Shown here: positions 53,737 to 63,792 of the stretch, piece by piece
Position numbering within the stretch: the stretch's first letter is position 1
Layout of the letters: each line of letters begins with the position of its first letter
DNA from: Spiroplasma ixodetis Y32
GTDB taxonomy: Bacteria; Bacillota_I; Bacilli_A; Mycoplasmatales; VBWQ01
Reading direction: 5' to 3'
Assembly: GCF_030316605.1 (NCBI RefSeq)
Contig: NZ_CP127039.1
Span: 682,001 to 746,000, forward strand
DNA: 64,000 nt
The notes under the pieces: generated by a model
What the model was told of the DNA's origin: nothing
Database searches by the model: none
The model's input: only the letters and a program-made list of their open reading frames with translations
Position numbers and translations under genes: made by a program

Positions 53737-56118
53737 ATGATACCGAAAATAAATCATCAATTAATTAAAACAGTTTGAAAATCAACTGGTGAAATTGAAA
53801 AAGATTTTACACAAAATAAAGATTTACAATTTCGTGTATGTCCTTTTACTATTATTTTAGGTGCTATAAATTCAACAGAAACCGGCTATAAACCACCAAC
53901 TTCAATACCTAATGATTATATATACTTCATTTAGTAAGATATTCACTGGTAGAGAAGCAATACAAGCAGTTTGAGACCATTCTTATTATCCTATTCAAGA
54001 TAAAGATAATCCAGATTTAGCATATAAACAATTACAAATTGGTGATGTATTTTATGGAAATATATTAAGTGACCAATTAGGTATTACTTATAGTGCTACA
54101 CCAGCAAATAATGCTTTTATTCAAGAACAAGCAATTAAAAATGTAGTTATTAATATTCCAAATGAAAAAAAGAATTTTGATTTTATTAATAATATTGTTT
54201 CAAATTTATATAAGTTATATATGATTCCAGAAATTAATAAAGTTATAAATATTGATAAATCAATTAAAGTTGATAGACAATGATATATTCTTGAAGTTGC
54301 AAGTAAAACTTATAATAATGAAAATAAAGAATTAGCATATATTCAATGTACTTTTAGTAGTTTAAATGACAAATTAGCACATAGTGGATTAGCAATTAAT
54401 CAATATGTACAATTAGGTGCGCCCGGAGACCCAGTAGCATTACCAGCATTAGATGAAAATAATAATATTGTTTTAGATTCAAATTATTTAACTCCATTAC
54501 CAGTTACTCATTGGTTGTATGCAGTTAGTATTAATGAACCATTAACTGAAAATAATATTGATAATTTATATATTATTAATAATTATTCACAACCTTATCA
54601 AAATCCAAAAACTAGAAGCACTAAAAGTATAACTATTATTAAAATTAAAGATTTTAAAACAAGAGATGGTTATCCAATTATTATTAAATTACAAAAACCA
54701 TTAGAGAAAGATACGAAAGTAGCTGGTTTAAAAATTAAAGCCCCTAGAAGCATGATTTTCGGCAATATAAAGGTACTTGGTGAAGTCGACAATATGTGGA
54801 AGTATACCCAAAGTTATTCGTTAAAGATAAGATAGCATTTCCACTGTTATCAATGCCTATTGAAACTCAACCAAAAGTTAGAATATTACAACAATGATTT
54901 AGTGAACAAATATTACCTTGAAATTTAGCAAAACAATTTATTAGAGAAGAAAAATCTGTTTTAGATTTAATTGCTATTGGTGGTGGAACTGAAACAAGAA
55001 AAGAAATTATTAATAATGCAATAATAACATATGCTAAAATTGGTAAATATGATGGTGGAAGTCCAATACCAAGCAATTTACCTGATTTTGAAATGAAAAA
55101 AAATGAAGAATATATTTTATATAGTAATCAAGGCCCAAACCCACCATACACAAGTAAAAATATTGTAATTGAATTATCAAAAAACTTTAATTCTATTGAA
55201 ATAGAAATAAATGATAAACCACCAATTGATAGTTTACAAAAAGTATTATTAGATATGTTAACTTATACATATAATTATAATCGTAATTTTGATGGCGCAT
55301 CTTTAGTAACTCCACCAAATAAAATGGATATATTACGAGCAAAATTTGAAAATCAAAAACCAGATGAAGTAATTAGTAATTTGTTTAAACAGTGAAAACT
55401 AGATTATCCAAACTATATTAGTTTACCACAAGTGCAAATATTAAAACAAATAGTAATTATGTTATCAAATAATATTTATTCTAATATGTCTATTAATAAA
55501 GGTTTAAATGATGACAATAAAATATTGTTGCCTTATTATTTTGAACTAAAATCAAATCCAATACACCCTAATAAAGACGGAATTTGACAATTTAAAGATG
55601 CAAAAGTAATATTAAAATCTAATTATTTTGATTTTACAGATATTAATAATATTAAATTAAAAAATAATGATGTTAGTCAAAATCCATTATTCAAATTAGA
55701 TGATAATCAATTTAATTGATTATCTATAACAAATGAACTAGAAAGTAATAATATTCCATCTTTAATTCCTGCTGATTGAACACTTGGTAATGGTGAATAT
55801 GGTAAATATTTTACAAGAGTGATTATTGGAAAAATCAAAATTGAAAATGCATTAAATTTATATGGTTCAAATAAATCACAATTATTTTCAAAATTAGAAT
55901 TTTATAAAGAAATTTCACAAATTGATAACAATAGTGAATTTGAATTACAAATAGAAAATCCAATTAATAACTTAAATCGGATTGAAATTAGTGGCATATT
56001 TGGTACTGGAAATTATGATTTAGTTTTAATTACAGATAAACAAGAAATAGAATTAAATAATATTAATTTATTTGATAAATATAACGAAAATATTTCTTAT
56101 ATAAATTTAGAAATTTAG
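53737..56118 (+). pseudogene. Hybrid Y/X large structural protein, frameshifted
   Basis: To about 54510 it matches the 663-residue phage Y protein (23585); from about 54515 it matches the phage X protein (29992-32030), with the join inside the coding sequence. Breaks: a four-base duplication (TATA) near 53922 and a two-base insertion near 54797, among others. The stretch 54975-55130 differs completely from X. Last frame ends at 56118 (NLEI). Confidence 0.8.
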
Positions 56119-56119
56119 A

Positions 56120-56399
56120 TTATTTATAAAAATATCCGTCAGGATAATTACCATTTCATTTTATATCATCTTGATTTTTTGGATTAACTCCAAAATATAA
56201 ATCTATTTTATATTTATCATTTCTTTTATGTTCCCAAATAGTTGCCCCCCCTATGTTCTTCATAATAATGGTCTAAATATTTTGGCAATCCATTATTTTG
56301 ATAATATGTAACTGAACCTAATATTAAACCAATAGAACCAGTTATTACAGCAAATGATAATGCTATTTTTTGGAAATTTGTTTTTATTCATGTTTTCAT
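56120..56399 (-). pseudogene. Small membrane protein with seven-G tract
   Basis: Starts MKTWIKTNFQKIALSFAV, one transmembrane helix with SIGLILGS. As read, it stops at codon 58 (56226). With six rather than seven G at 56245-56251 it would continue for 41 more codons in good frame (ATIWEHKRND... DGYFYK). The counterpart is 29711-29995. A G run this long in such A+T-rich DNA makes on/off switching by slippage plausible. Confidence 0.6.
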
Positions 56400-56425
56400 A
56401 ATTTTATTTTCCTTTCATTATAATT

Positions 56426-56755
56426 TTAAATTTCCATTTTTAATGAAACTGGTTCTAAAGAATTTTGTTTTTCAGAAACATCTGCTAATAATTTTAAGTT
56501 TTCTAAATTATTATTAACAATTTTTTTGGGATAAAATAGTTTAGCATTAGGATTTAAATTTAATGATTTATTAGTATTTATTCTTAAACTTATTTCTTTG
56601 CTTTTTTGTATTGTACGGTCAAATACATCTTGATGTTTATTTATTCATTCAATAACTTTTTTATTTCCAAATTCATTATTTTCAAAAATATCATTTTTAT
56701 AAATATCAATTATTTCTAGTATTTGTAAATTTGTATAATTTTTATTTCTTTTCAT
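56426..56755 (-). CDS. Hypothetical protein, 109 aa
   Basis: 109 residues, soluble, basic, helical (MKRNKNYTNLQILEIIDIY), one UGA Trp. AGGAG ribosome site. Lies between the lipoprotein and the poly-G membrane gene, all on the minus strand. Not present in the block at 28-30 kb. Function unknown. Confidence 0.55.
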
Positions 56756-56837
56756 ATTATAAATCTCCTTTTTTCCTTGATTTTACTTATAAATTGTACT
56801 ATTTTTGATTATTTTTACAAGTGTGCTTTTAAATGCA

Positions 56838-56862
56838 AAATAACGCCTAAATCAAAGCCGTT
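56838..56862 (-). terminator. Terminator after lipoprotein (third block)
   Basis: AACGCC / GCCGTT (one mismatch) with a 9-base loop; on the minus strand T-rich downstream. Homologous to 29606-29630. Confidence 0.55.
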
Positions 56863-56910
56863 TATTTTATGATACCTATAACTATTAATTACATGTTACT
56901 TGTTTGTTAT

Positions 56911-56955
56911 ATGAAAAATGTGAAGATGGTTTTTTTCACAGTATCATTATTTTAC
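56911..56955 (-). repeat. Direct repeat flanking lipoprotein gene (3' copy)
   Basis: Read on the minus strand AATGATACTGTG, A run, CATCTTCACATTT; partner at 57912-57950. Confidence 0.55.
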
Positions 56956-57010
56956 CCTTAATTATATTTTATGAAGTAAATAAGCTTATAAAATTAAAAT
57001 ATAAATAGTA

Positions 57011-57832
57011 TTAAAAATCAATTTTATAAATTTTGCTATCTTGTGTTCCAAAATATAAAATATTACCTTTAAATACTAAACTATGAGCTATTGAACCTAA
57101 GTTAATAACATCAGTTTTATTTGACGTTCGAATTATATTAATTTTATAAATTTTGCTATCTTGTGTTCCAACATATAAATTATTACCGTTAAATGCTAAA
57201 CTATGTGGTTGTGAATTTAAATTACTAATAAATATTTTATGGGGATTTGGTTTGGTAATATCAATTTTATAAATTTTGTTATCTTGTGTTCCAACATATA
57301 AATCATTACCATTAAATGCAATACTATTAGCTGTTGTTCCTAAATTAATAATTTCAGTTTTAGTGGGTATTATTTGTGTTATATCAATTTTATAAATTTT
57401 GTTATCTTGCGTTCCAACATATAAATCATTACCATTAAATGCAATACTATTAGCTGTTGTTCCTAAATTAATAATTTCAGTTTTAGTGGGTATTATTTTT
57501 GTTGTATCAACTTTATAAATTCTAGTATCTCATGTTGCTACATATAAGTCATTAATTTTAAATACTAAACTATTTGCCGTTGAACCTAAATTAATAATTT
57601 CAGTTTTAGTTGGTTTTATTTGTATTGTATTAATTTTATTAATATTTTTATTTTGTGTACTAATATATAAATCATCACTTTTAAATGCTAAACCATAGAT
57701 TGTTGAACCTAAATTAATAATTTCAGTTTTATTTTTTTCTTTAGGTTCTTCTCCACCACCACAAGCAATAATGTTAGCACTTGTCGTTGTAGTTAAAATC
57801 ATTGCTCCTAATAAACTTAGTATTTTTCTCAT
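57011..57832 (-). CDS. Lipoprotein with six tandem beta-propeller-like repeats
   Basis: 273 residues. Signal peptide MRKILSLLGAMILTTTTSA and lipobox IIAC. The mature part is six repeats of about 41 residues with consensus EIINLG.T..SLAF, N.LYVGTQD.KIYKID, each probably one four-stranded blade, so the protein may close as a six-bladed propeller. Repeats 3 and 4 are identical in long DNA stretches, so repeat number could change by recombination. Surface-exposed, ligand or host contact possible. AAGGGGTG ribosome site. Divergent from the UPF0236 gene at 58080. Confidence 0.8.
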
Positions 57833-58079
57833 CTTAACACCCCTTATAAACTTTTCTATTACATATTGTAATCAATTTAAATATAAAAATTATATTAATA
57901 CTTTTTTATACGGAAAATGTGAAGATACTTTTTTTGCAGTAGCATTATTTTAATCATAATTACATTTTTATATTGATTATAGTACATAATAAAAATAATT
58001 TATTAAAAAATTTATTTTTTGTATAAATTAAGAGATTAATTAAGAAATTTTTAAAAAAAACAAATTAGGAGAGTTAAAT
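57833..58079. promoter_or_regulatory. Divergent leader, lipoprotein / UPF0236 (third block)
   Basis: Same spacer as 14916-15161, inverted, nearly base for base. It contains the direct-repeat unit 57912-57950 and the TTAGGAGAG ribosome site of the UPF0236 gene. Confidence 0.5.
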
Positions 58080-59210
58080 ATGAATTTTAATTATAAATGA
58101 AATTTTAGAGAACAAAATGCAAAAATTGATAAATTAATTTTAGAACATATAAAAAAGAAATGAGAAAAATGAGATTGAAGAATAAAAAATACAAGAGACA
58201 AAAAGAAATATAAAATTGTTGATTATCAATATCGAACAAGAAAAATAATGTATGGATTAGTAACTTATAAAAGAAGAATTTATGAATATTTTGATGAAAA
58301 ATTACAAAAATGAGTTCGTGTTTGTTTAGTTGATGAATGACTAGAATTACCTAAATATAAAAGAATTGGTGAAGATGTTGAACAAACTATTATTGAATAT
58401 TTTGCTGATGGAAAAAGATATCATGATATTTGTGCTATTTGTAAAAAAGCTGGTATTAGTGTTAGTACTGTTCATAGAGTTTTTAAAAATTTAGAATTAA
58501 TTGAAGCAAATCCAGTAAAAGTAAAATTAGAAAAAAATCAACCTATTTTTGTAGCAATTGATGATGGACATCGAAAATTTTGAAATTTTAAACGTAAGGG
58601 TATAAAGCACTCTGTGCGTTTAATAGTAACATATACAGATAATATTAATCACAAAGTACAAAATAAAAGAGTAAAAGCAATTATAAGACCAACAAAAACA
58701 AAAATTGGAGTTAAAAAAACTGCTGAATTTGTTAAAGAACATTGTCAAAAATTTTATGAAAATGTTGAACAATCAAAAATTATTATTTGTGGTGATAGTG
58801 CAGGATGAATTAAAGAAGTTGCTTATTATTTAGGTGCACAGTTTGTTTTAGATAAATTCCATTTAATTAGAACATTATATCTTGGTATAATGACTGGAAA
58901 TAAAGGAAAATATTTAAAAGAATATAATCACTGTAAAAATTTAATTAATAATGGTAATTATGAACAATTAATTGATTATTTATATAAAGAATTAGATAAT
59001 CATAAAAAATTAAAGAAAAAATATTTTAAAAATAATAAACAAGGTATTGAAAATCAAGGTAAGAAATGAAATATTGGTTGCTTTACAGAAACTAATATTT
59101 GACATGTTTTAAAAGAAATGCTTGGAAATAGAACATATAATATTTTAATTTATATTAAAATGGTTATTTTTAAATGTAATAAAATAAATACAGAGATACA
59201 ATTATTATAA
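58080..59210 (+). CDS. UPF0236 family transposase-like protein (type b), intact
   Basis: 376 residues, uninterrupted. N-terminal basic helical part, a Cys pair with helix-turn-helix-like segment (YHDICAICKKAGISVSTVHRVF), then the presumed catalytic part: AIDDGHRKFWNF, KIIICGDSAGWIK, and FVLDKFHLIRTLY, ending with KWNIGCFTETNIWHVLKEM. UPF0236 proteins are regarded as ISLre2-type transposases; the acidic residues D-D in these motifs are the likely active site. The only complete type b copy here, so it may drive movement of the others. Confidence 0.82.
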
Positions 59211-59442
59211 ATTAAAATTTAACTTTTTTTTAAAAATCAAAATAGAATAAAACTTATTAAATGTATTTTAATAAGAATTTTTATTGTGTATAAATATTAA
59301 ATTTATTTTTTAATTTTTTAGTAATTTTTAAAAATAAGTATTTTAGTTGCAATATTTTTAAAAAAATTATATTATTTAAACACAATTACATAAAAATCCA
59401 AATTATTTCTTGTCTAAATTTATAATAAGACTATATGAATTA
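59211..59442. other. Conserved tail of the type b unit, membrane gene missing
   Basis: From about 59330 the sequence matches the leader of the 2-TM gene at 6225-6386, but the gene that should sit between UPF0236 and this leader has been deleted. No coding sequence seen. Confidence 0.4.
59253..59275 (+). terminator. Terminator after UPF0236 gene
   Basis: CTTATTAAA / TTTAATAAG hairpin with 5-base loop, 43 bases after the stop; weak T tail. Confidence 0.5.
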
Positions 59443-59610
59443 ATTTATTCCGAATTTTTGACAATCTTCCTTTTTATTAGTTAAAAATGAAATAGGTAAT
59501 ACTATATTTTTTACATAACAAGCATAAAAAACCTTTTTAATATAAAAATCTTGTTGAATATCCATATAAAATTCTGCAATTCTAGGTTTTCAAAAACCAA
59601 TTTTATACAT
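59440..59610 (-). pseudogene. N-terminal gene remnant at element border
   Basis: 56 codons (MYKIGFWKPRIAEFYMD...) that run into the end of the UPF0236 unit and stop inside it. No clear ribosome site. Probably the start of a gene cut by the element. Confidence 0.3.
59443..59470 (-). repeat. Terminus of UPF0236 unit
   Basis: Minus strand reads GGAAGATTGTCAAAAATTCG and then GAATAAATTA, matching the other type b ends. Confidence 0.55.
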
Positions 59611-59682
59611 TTTAATAACAAACAAATCTTAACATAAAAAAATATAAAAACAAACAATAAAAGAAAAACGTTACTTAATTTA

Positions 59683-60154
59683 ATTTAATCAAGAGTGATT
59701 ATATCGTATTGGCGTTCCTGAAGAAGAAATCTTTAAACTTGCTAAAAACTCATGTAATGTGGTATCAGTTTATATGCCATTTATTACTTCATACTTTATG
59801 CCAAGAGAAATTGGTGATCGTCCTTTAGTAGTTCCGGAAGGTTCAAAAAATTTAGCATTTATTGGTAATTTTAGTGAAACTGAAGATGATACAGTTTTTA
59901 CAACCGAATATTCAGTGAGAACTGCTATGGAAGCTGTCTATAAATTATTAAAGGTTGATAGAGGAATACCAGAAGTTTTTGCTTCAGCATATGATATTAG
60001 CGTGCTATTGAATTCAACTCATATTTTATAAGATAAGAAAAAAATTAATGATATACAAGTTCCTCTTATCTTAAAAATTTTCCGTAGAGGTGCATTAAAA
60101 AAAATCAAGGGAACTTTTCTAGAAGAATTACTTGAAAAATCAGGATTATTATAA
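59683..60154 (+). pseudogene. Oleate hydratase (MCRA family), C-terminal remnant
   Basis: The sequence reads [17 protein letters not shown], then [36 protein letters not shown] and [20 protein letters not shown], very characteristic of the C-terminal third of oleate hydratases (FAD-dependent addition of water to unsaturated fatty acids). A TAA at about 60029 interrupts the frame, which then stays open to the natural end (EKSGLL). The N-terminal two thirds, with the FAD site, are absent. Confidence 0.8.
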
Positions 60155-60353
60155 TAAATCCTAATATTTTTAATAATATTTATAAAATAAAATATCTATA
60201 TTAACTTACCATTTTAAGTAACATTTTAGATAAATATAAATTAAATCATCAATTAATAATTTCTCATTCGGCATAAGTTAGTTAAGTTTACTCCTATAAT
60301 TTTTAATCTAGACAGTATGATTAGTTTAAATAATTAATAGTTAAGGAGTAAAG

Positions 60354-61031
60354 ATGAAATATAAAGTTTATACAAGAAAAATTAAACTAGATGTTTTAAA
60401 TGAATATGTAGTGATTAAAAAATTAAAAACCATTGATATTAAAACCAAATATCAATTATCAACCAGATCATTAATTTATAATTGAGTAAAAAAATATCAA
60501 AAAAATAATAAATTAATTACTATTCATACTTTTCAAACAAATCATCAAATAGATAAAGTGAATATCAAAGATAAAAATTTAAAACTTGAAAATAAAAAAC
60601 TCAAAAAGTCACTACTAAAAGAAAAAATAAAAAATGAATTTTTAAGACAAAAACAATCCTGTGATAAAGAATTAAAAAACAATCAAAATATTTTAAATAG
60701 TAAATTATTGAAAAGTAAATGTTTTTTAATAGTTGATAAATATAGAAATAAAAATTATGGAATTAATGACATAATTAGTTTGTTACCTATCAGTAAAGTT
60801 GCATATTATAAATGAATAAAAAACGGTAAAAAGAAATATCAAACAAAAATTGATAATGAGTTATTAAAAGAATTAAATAAAATTGTTGTTATTAGCAACA
60901 AAGATAAAATAATTAAAATTACTAGTTTAGAAAAGGTGAGATTAGAATTAAAGAAAAACAACACCAATCTTAAATGCAGTAAAAACAGCATTATGAGGTT
61001 ATTGGAAGATAATAATATCACAAACTATTAA
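60354..61031 (+). CDS. IS3-like OrfA
   Basis: 225 residues: N-terminal helix-turn-helix (LDVLNEYVVIKKLKTIDIK), a leucine-zipper-like helix (NLKLENKKLKKSLLKEKIK) and a region like HTH_21 (YRNKNYGINDIISLLPIS). AAGGAG ribosome site 6 bases before the ATG. It ends just where OrfB opens in the -1 frame. Confidence 0.8.
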
Positions 61032-61645
61032 CCAAACCCAAAAAACAGCGTAGAGCGAAATCTAATGCCTTAAAATCAAATTTCCAATATTTATTAAAAC
61101 GTAATTTTACCAGTAATACTTATCTTGAAAAAGTTGACATCGATGGTACTTGATTTAAAGAATTAATTATTAATAATAAAAAAACTAAATTATTATTTGA
61201 AATTGCTACAGATATGAATAGTAATGCTATAGTTGGTTGAAAAATTAATAAAAGTGAAAATGCAATAACCATTTTAAATGTTCTTAATCAAGTAACAAAT
61301 GCAAGTCGTAAAGAACATAAAATATTTGCAACATTTATCCAATCTGATTTAGGTTCAGGTAATACTAGTAAAATAGTTACAAATAGTTTTAATAAAAGTA
61401 AAACTTTAATTCATTCAAAAAGTTTATCAGGATTTAAAGGCAACCAAGTAAGTGAATGTTTAAATCGCTGAATCAAAAGAGATTTTAAAATTATGTTTGG
61501 TAACAAGTTTAATAGCATTAAACATTTCACAGAAGCATTAAGAAAATTTATTAACTGATGAAATAATGATAGAATGATTTTACGATTAAAAATGTCTCCA
61601 AACCAATTTGTACAGATTTGAAGACAAGAAAGTAAACTTATCTAA
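61016..61645 (+). CDS. IS3-like OrfB, catalytic domain
   Basis: Up to 210 codons with no ATG near the start; two stops lie right before the window of overlap. Integrase core with KVDIDGTWF, IQSDLGSGNTS and NQVSECLNRWIKRDF supplying D, D and E, and a typical end WWNNDRMILRLKMSPNQF. It would be made by -1 frameshifting within the last five codons of OrfA. The overlap sequence is identical in all three copies. Confidence 0.75.
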
Positions 61646-61718
61646 CCAATGCCTTCTAATGTTTAAAAATTCATAAAATTAATATTATTAATTTTAACTT
61701 CAAGATTAAATATAATGT

Positions 61719-61724
61719 TATAAT
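61719..61724 (+). promoter_or_regulatory. Candidate -10 box of S1-domain gene
   Basis: TATAAT 50 bases before the start codon, with TTAACT 19 bases upstream as a weak -35. In such A+T-rich DNA this is only suggestive. Confidence 0.35.
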
Positions 61725-61773
61725 ATTCTTATGTATTATTAAATTATACAAAAGAAAGAGGAATTAACTTATT

Positions 61774-62151
61774 ATGAGTACAATTATTAAAAATGAAGAA
61801 AATGAATCAAATGTTCAACAATTTCAGGTTGGTGACATTATTACCGTAACTCCAACTGGAATAAAGGAATTTGGAGTTTTTTGTAAGTGTCCAAATGGAT
61901 TTTCTGGTTTAATTCACATTAGTCGTATTACCCCTAAATTTGTTAAAAATGTTAGTGATTATTTTACAATTGGTACATCAGTTAAAGCAGAAATAACAGG
62001 TATTGATCATACTAAACAACAATTAAGTTTAAGTACAAAAGAACAAGGATTAGTTGCAAAGAATAATTCTTCAATTGAAGAAAATGGTAAAGGATTTGCA
62101 CCAATAAGAGAAACTGTTGATAATTGATTTAAAAAAGAAGAAAATAATTAA
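61774..62151 (+). CDS. S1 domain RNA-binding protein (YugI/CvfD-like)
   Basis: 125 residues. One S1 OB-fold at about residues 17-85: VGDIITVTPTGIKEFGVF, GFSGLIHISRI, VKAEITGIDHTKQQLSLST. Single-S1 proteins of this size bind RNA and affect ribosomes or translation under stress. Its own terminator follows at 62176, so it is monocistronic. Ribosome site AAAGAGG. Confidence 0.88.
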
Positions 62152-62175
62152 AATACTATTTTTCTTCCAAATAAT

Positions 62176-62208
62176 AAAAAATATTGCCATTAAATAGCAA
62201 TATTTTTT
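62176..62208 (+). terminator. Terminator of S1-domain gene
   Basis: AAAAAATATTGC / GCAATATTTTTT, 12-base stem, 9-base loop, T-rich tail. Confidence 0.85.
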
Positions 62209-62321
62209 ATTTTTTTCTTGCAATCTAAAATTTTTACAACTATATTTTTATTATAAATATTAAATAGTATTATTACGAATTAATATTTTAATTTTAAATA
62301 CTATAAGGAGGTTATAGAATA

Positions 62322-63632
62322 GTGATAAAAACTAATTTAAAGTTTACTAATTTAGATATGAAAGAATTATCAACTTTATATCAAGAAAAAGTAACGGCGA
62401 TTAACGCTGAACTGGAAAGTAATTCTAAAAATGAAGATGGTTGATTAGGATGAATTGATTTTCCATTTGCATACCAAAAAGACATTACTTTTCAAGAGTC
62501 TTGAAAGCGGATGAAAACTCTAGCATTGAAACTACAAAAAGAAATACAAGTTTTAGTAGTAATTGGTATTGGTGGATCATACTTAGGTGCTAGAGCAGGA
62601 ATTGATATGGTACAAGGTTTATTTAATAATACGGCTCCTGTTAAAGTAATTTATATGGGTAATACTATGAGTTCAACTTATGTTCACCAAGTTTTATCAT
62701 ATTTAAAAGATAAAGAATTTGCCATTAATGTTATTTCTAAATCAGGAACTACTACTGAACCAGCAATTGCCTTTCGTTTGTTAAAAGAACTATTAATTAA
62801 ACAAAAGAAAAATAAGAATATTGTTAATAACAGAATTATCGCTACTACTGATAAAACAAGAGGAGTACTCCATGATTTGACAAAAGAAGAAGGATATGAA
62901 AGCTTTGTTATCCCCAATAATATCGGTGGTAGATACTCTGTTTTAACTCCTATTGGTATTTTTCCGATGATGGTAGCAGGAATTAACTGTGAAGAAATTA
63001 TTGCTGGTGCGCAATTAGCAGCAAAAGAATGTAAAAGTGATAAAATTGATGTTAATGATGCCTATTTATATGCAGTTTCTCGCTATCATTTACATAAAAC
63101 TAATAATAAAGCAGTTGAAATTTTAGTAAGCTATGAATTACAAATGCAAATGTTATGTGAATGATGAAAACAATTATTTGGTGAATCAGAAGGTAAGGAT
63201 GGCAAAGGATTATTACCAGCTAGTGTTGTTTTTTCAACTGATTTACATTCAATGGGCCAATTTATTCAAGAAGGTTCAAAAATGTTTTTTGAAACAGTAA
63301 TAAAAATCAAAAAACCTAATGAAGATATCAAAATTCCACTTGATAAAGAAAACAATGATCAATTAAACTATTTAACAAAACATTCTTTACATGAAATTAA
63401 TAATATTGCCTTACAAGGAACTATTGAAGCTCATAGTGATGAAATAGTAGGAAAAACTCCAAATATTTTATTAGAATGGGATACAATGGATGGCAAAATG
63501 TTTGGTTATGCTAGTTATTTCTTTATGAAGGCTTGTGCTGTTAGTGCAAAATTATTAGATGTTGACCCATTTAACCAACCTGGTGTTGAAGTATACAAAA
63601 AGAAAATGTTTACATTATTAGGTAAAAAATAA
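62322..63632 (+). CDS. pgi: Glucose-6-phosphate isomerase
   Basis: 436 residues, the length of the short Gram-positive form. Interconverts glucose-6-phosphate and fructose-6-phosphate in glycolysis. Motifs: VIGIGGSYLGARAG, SKSGTTTEPAIAF for the phosphate, signature NIGGRYSVLTPIG, GTIEAHSDEIVG, and the C-terminal signature DPFNQPGVEVYKKK. GTG start 9 bases after AAGGAGGT; the next ATG (codon 13) lacks a site. Carries UGA Trp codons at the expected places. Confidence 0.97.
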
Positions 63633-63670
63633 TTTCCTAATAATAAATTTAATAAAACATTAAAATATAG

Positions 63671-63710
63671 TTATATAAAAACCATTCTTTTCAGAATGGT
63701 TTTTATATAA
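63671..63710 (+). terminator. Terminator of pgi
   Basis: Perfect 18-base stem TTATATAAAAACCATTCT with a 4-base loop. Confidence 0.88.
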
Positions 63711-63792
63711 CTTACTTAGTTGTTCTTCACTTATTAATTTACAATATTATATTATGACATTTTTTTGCAAATAATAATCTAAATAAATGTAA

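Larger units (their letters stand above)
60270..61653 (+). mobile_element. IS3-like element, complete copy
   Basis: 1384 bases with 3-base target duplication TTC and inverted ends GGCATAAGTTAGTTAAGTTT / GGCATTGGTTAGATAAGTTT. Two ORFs, the second in the -1 frame. Confidence 0.88.
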
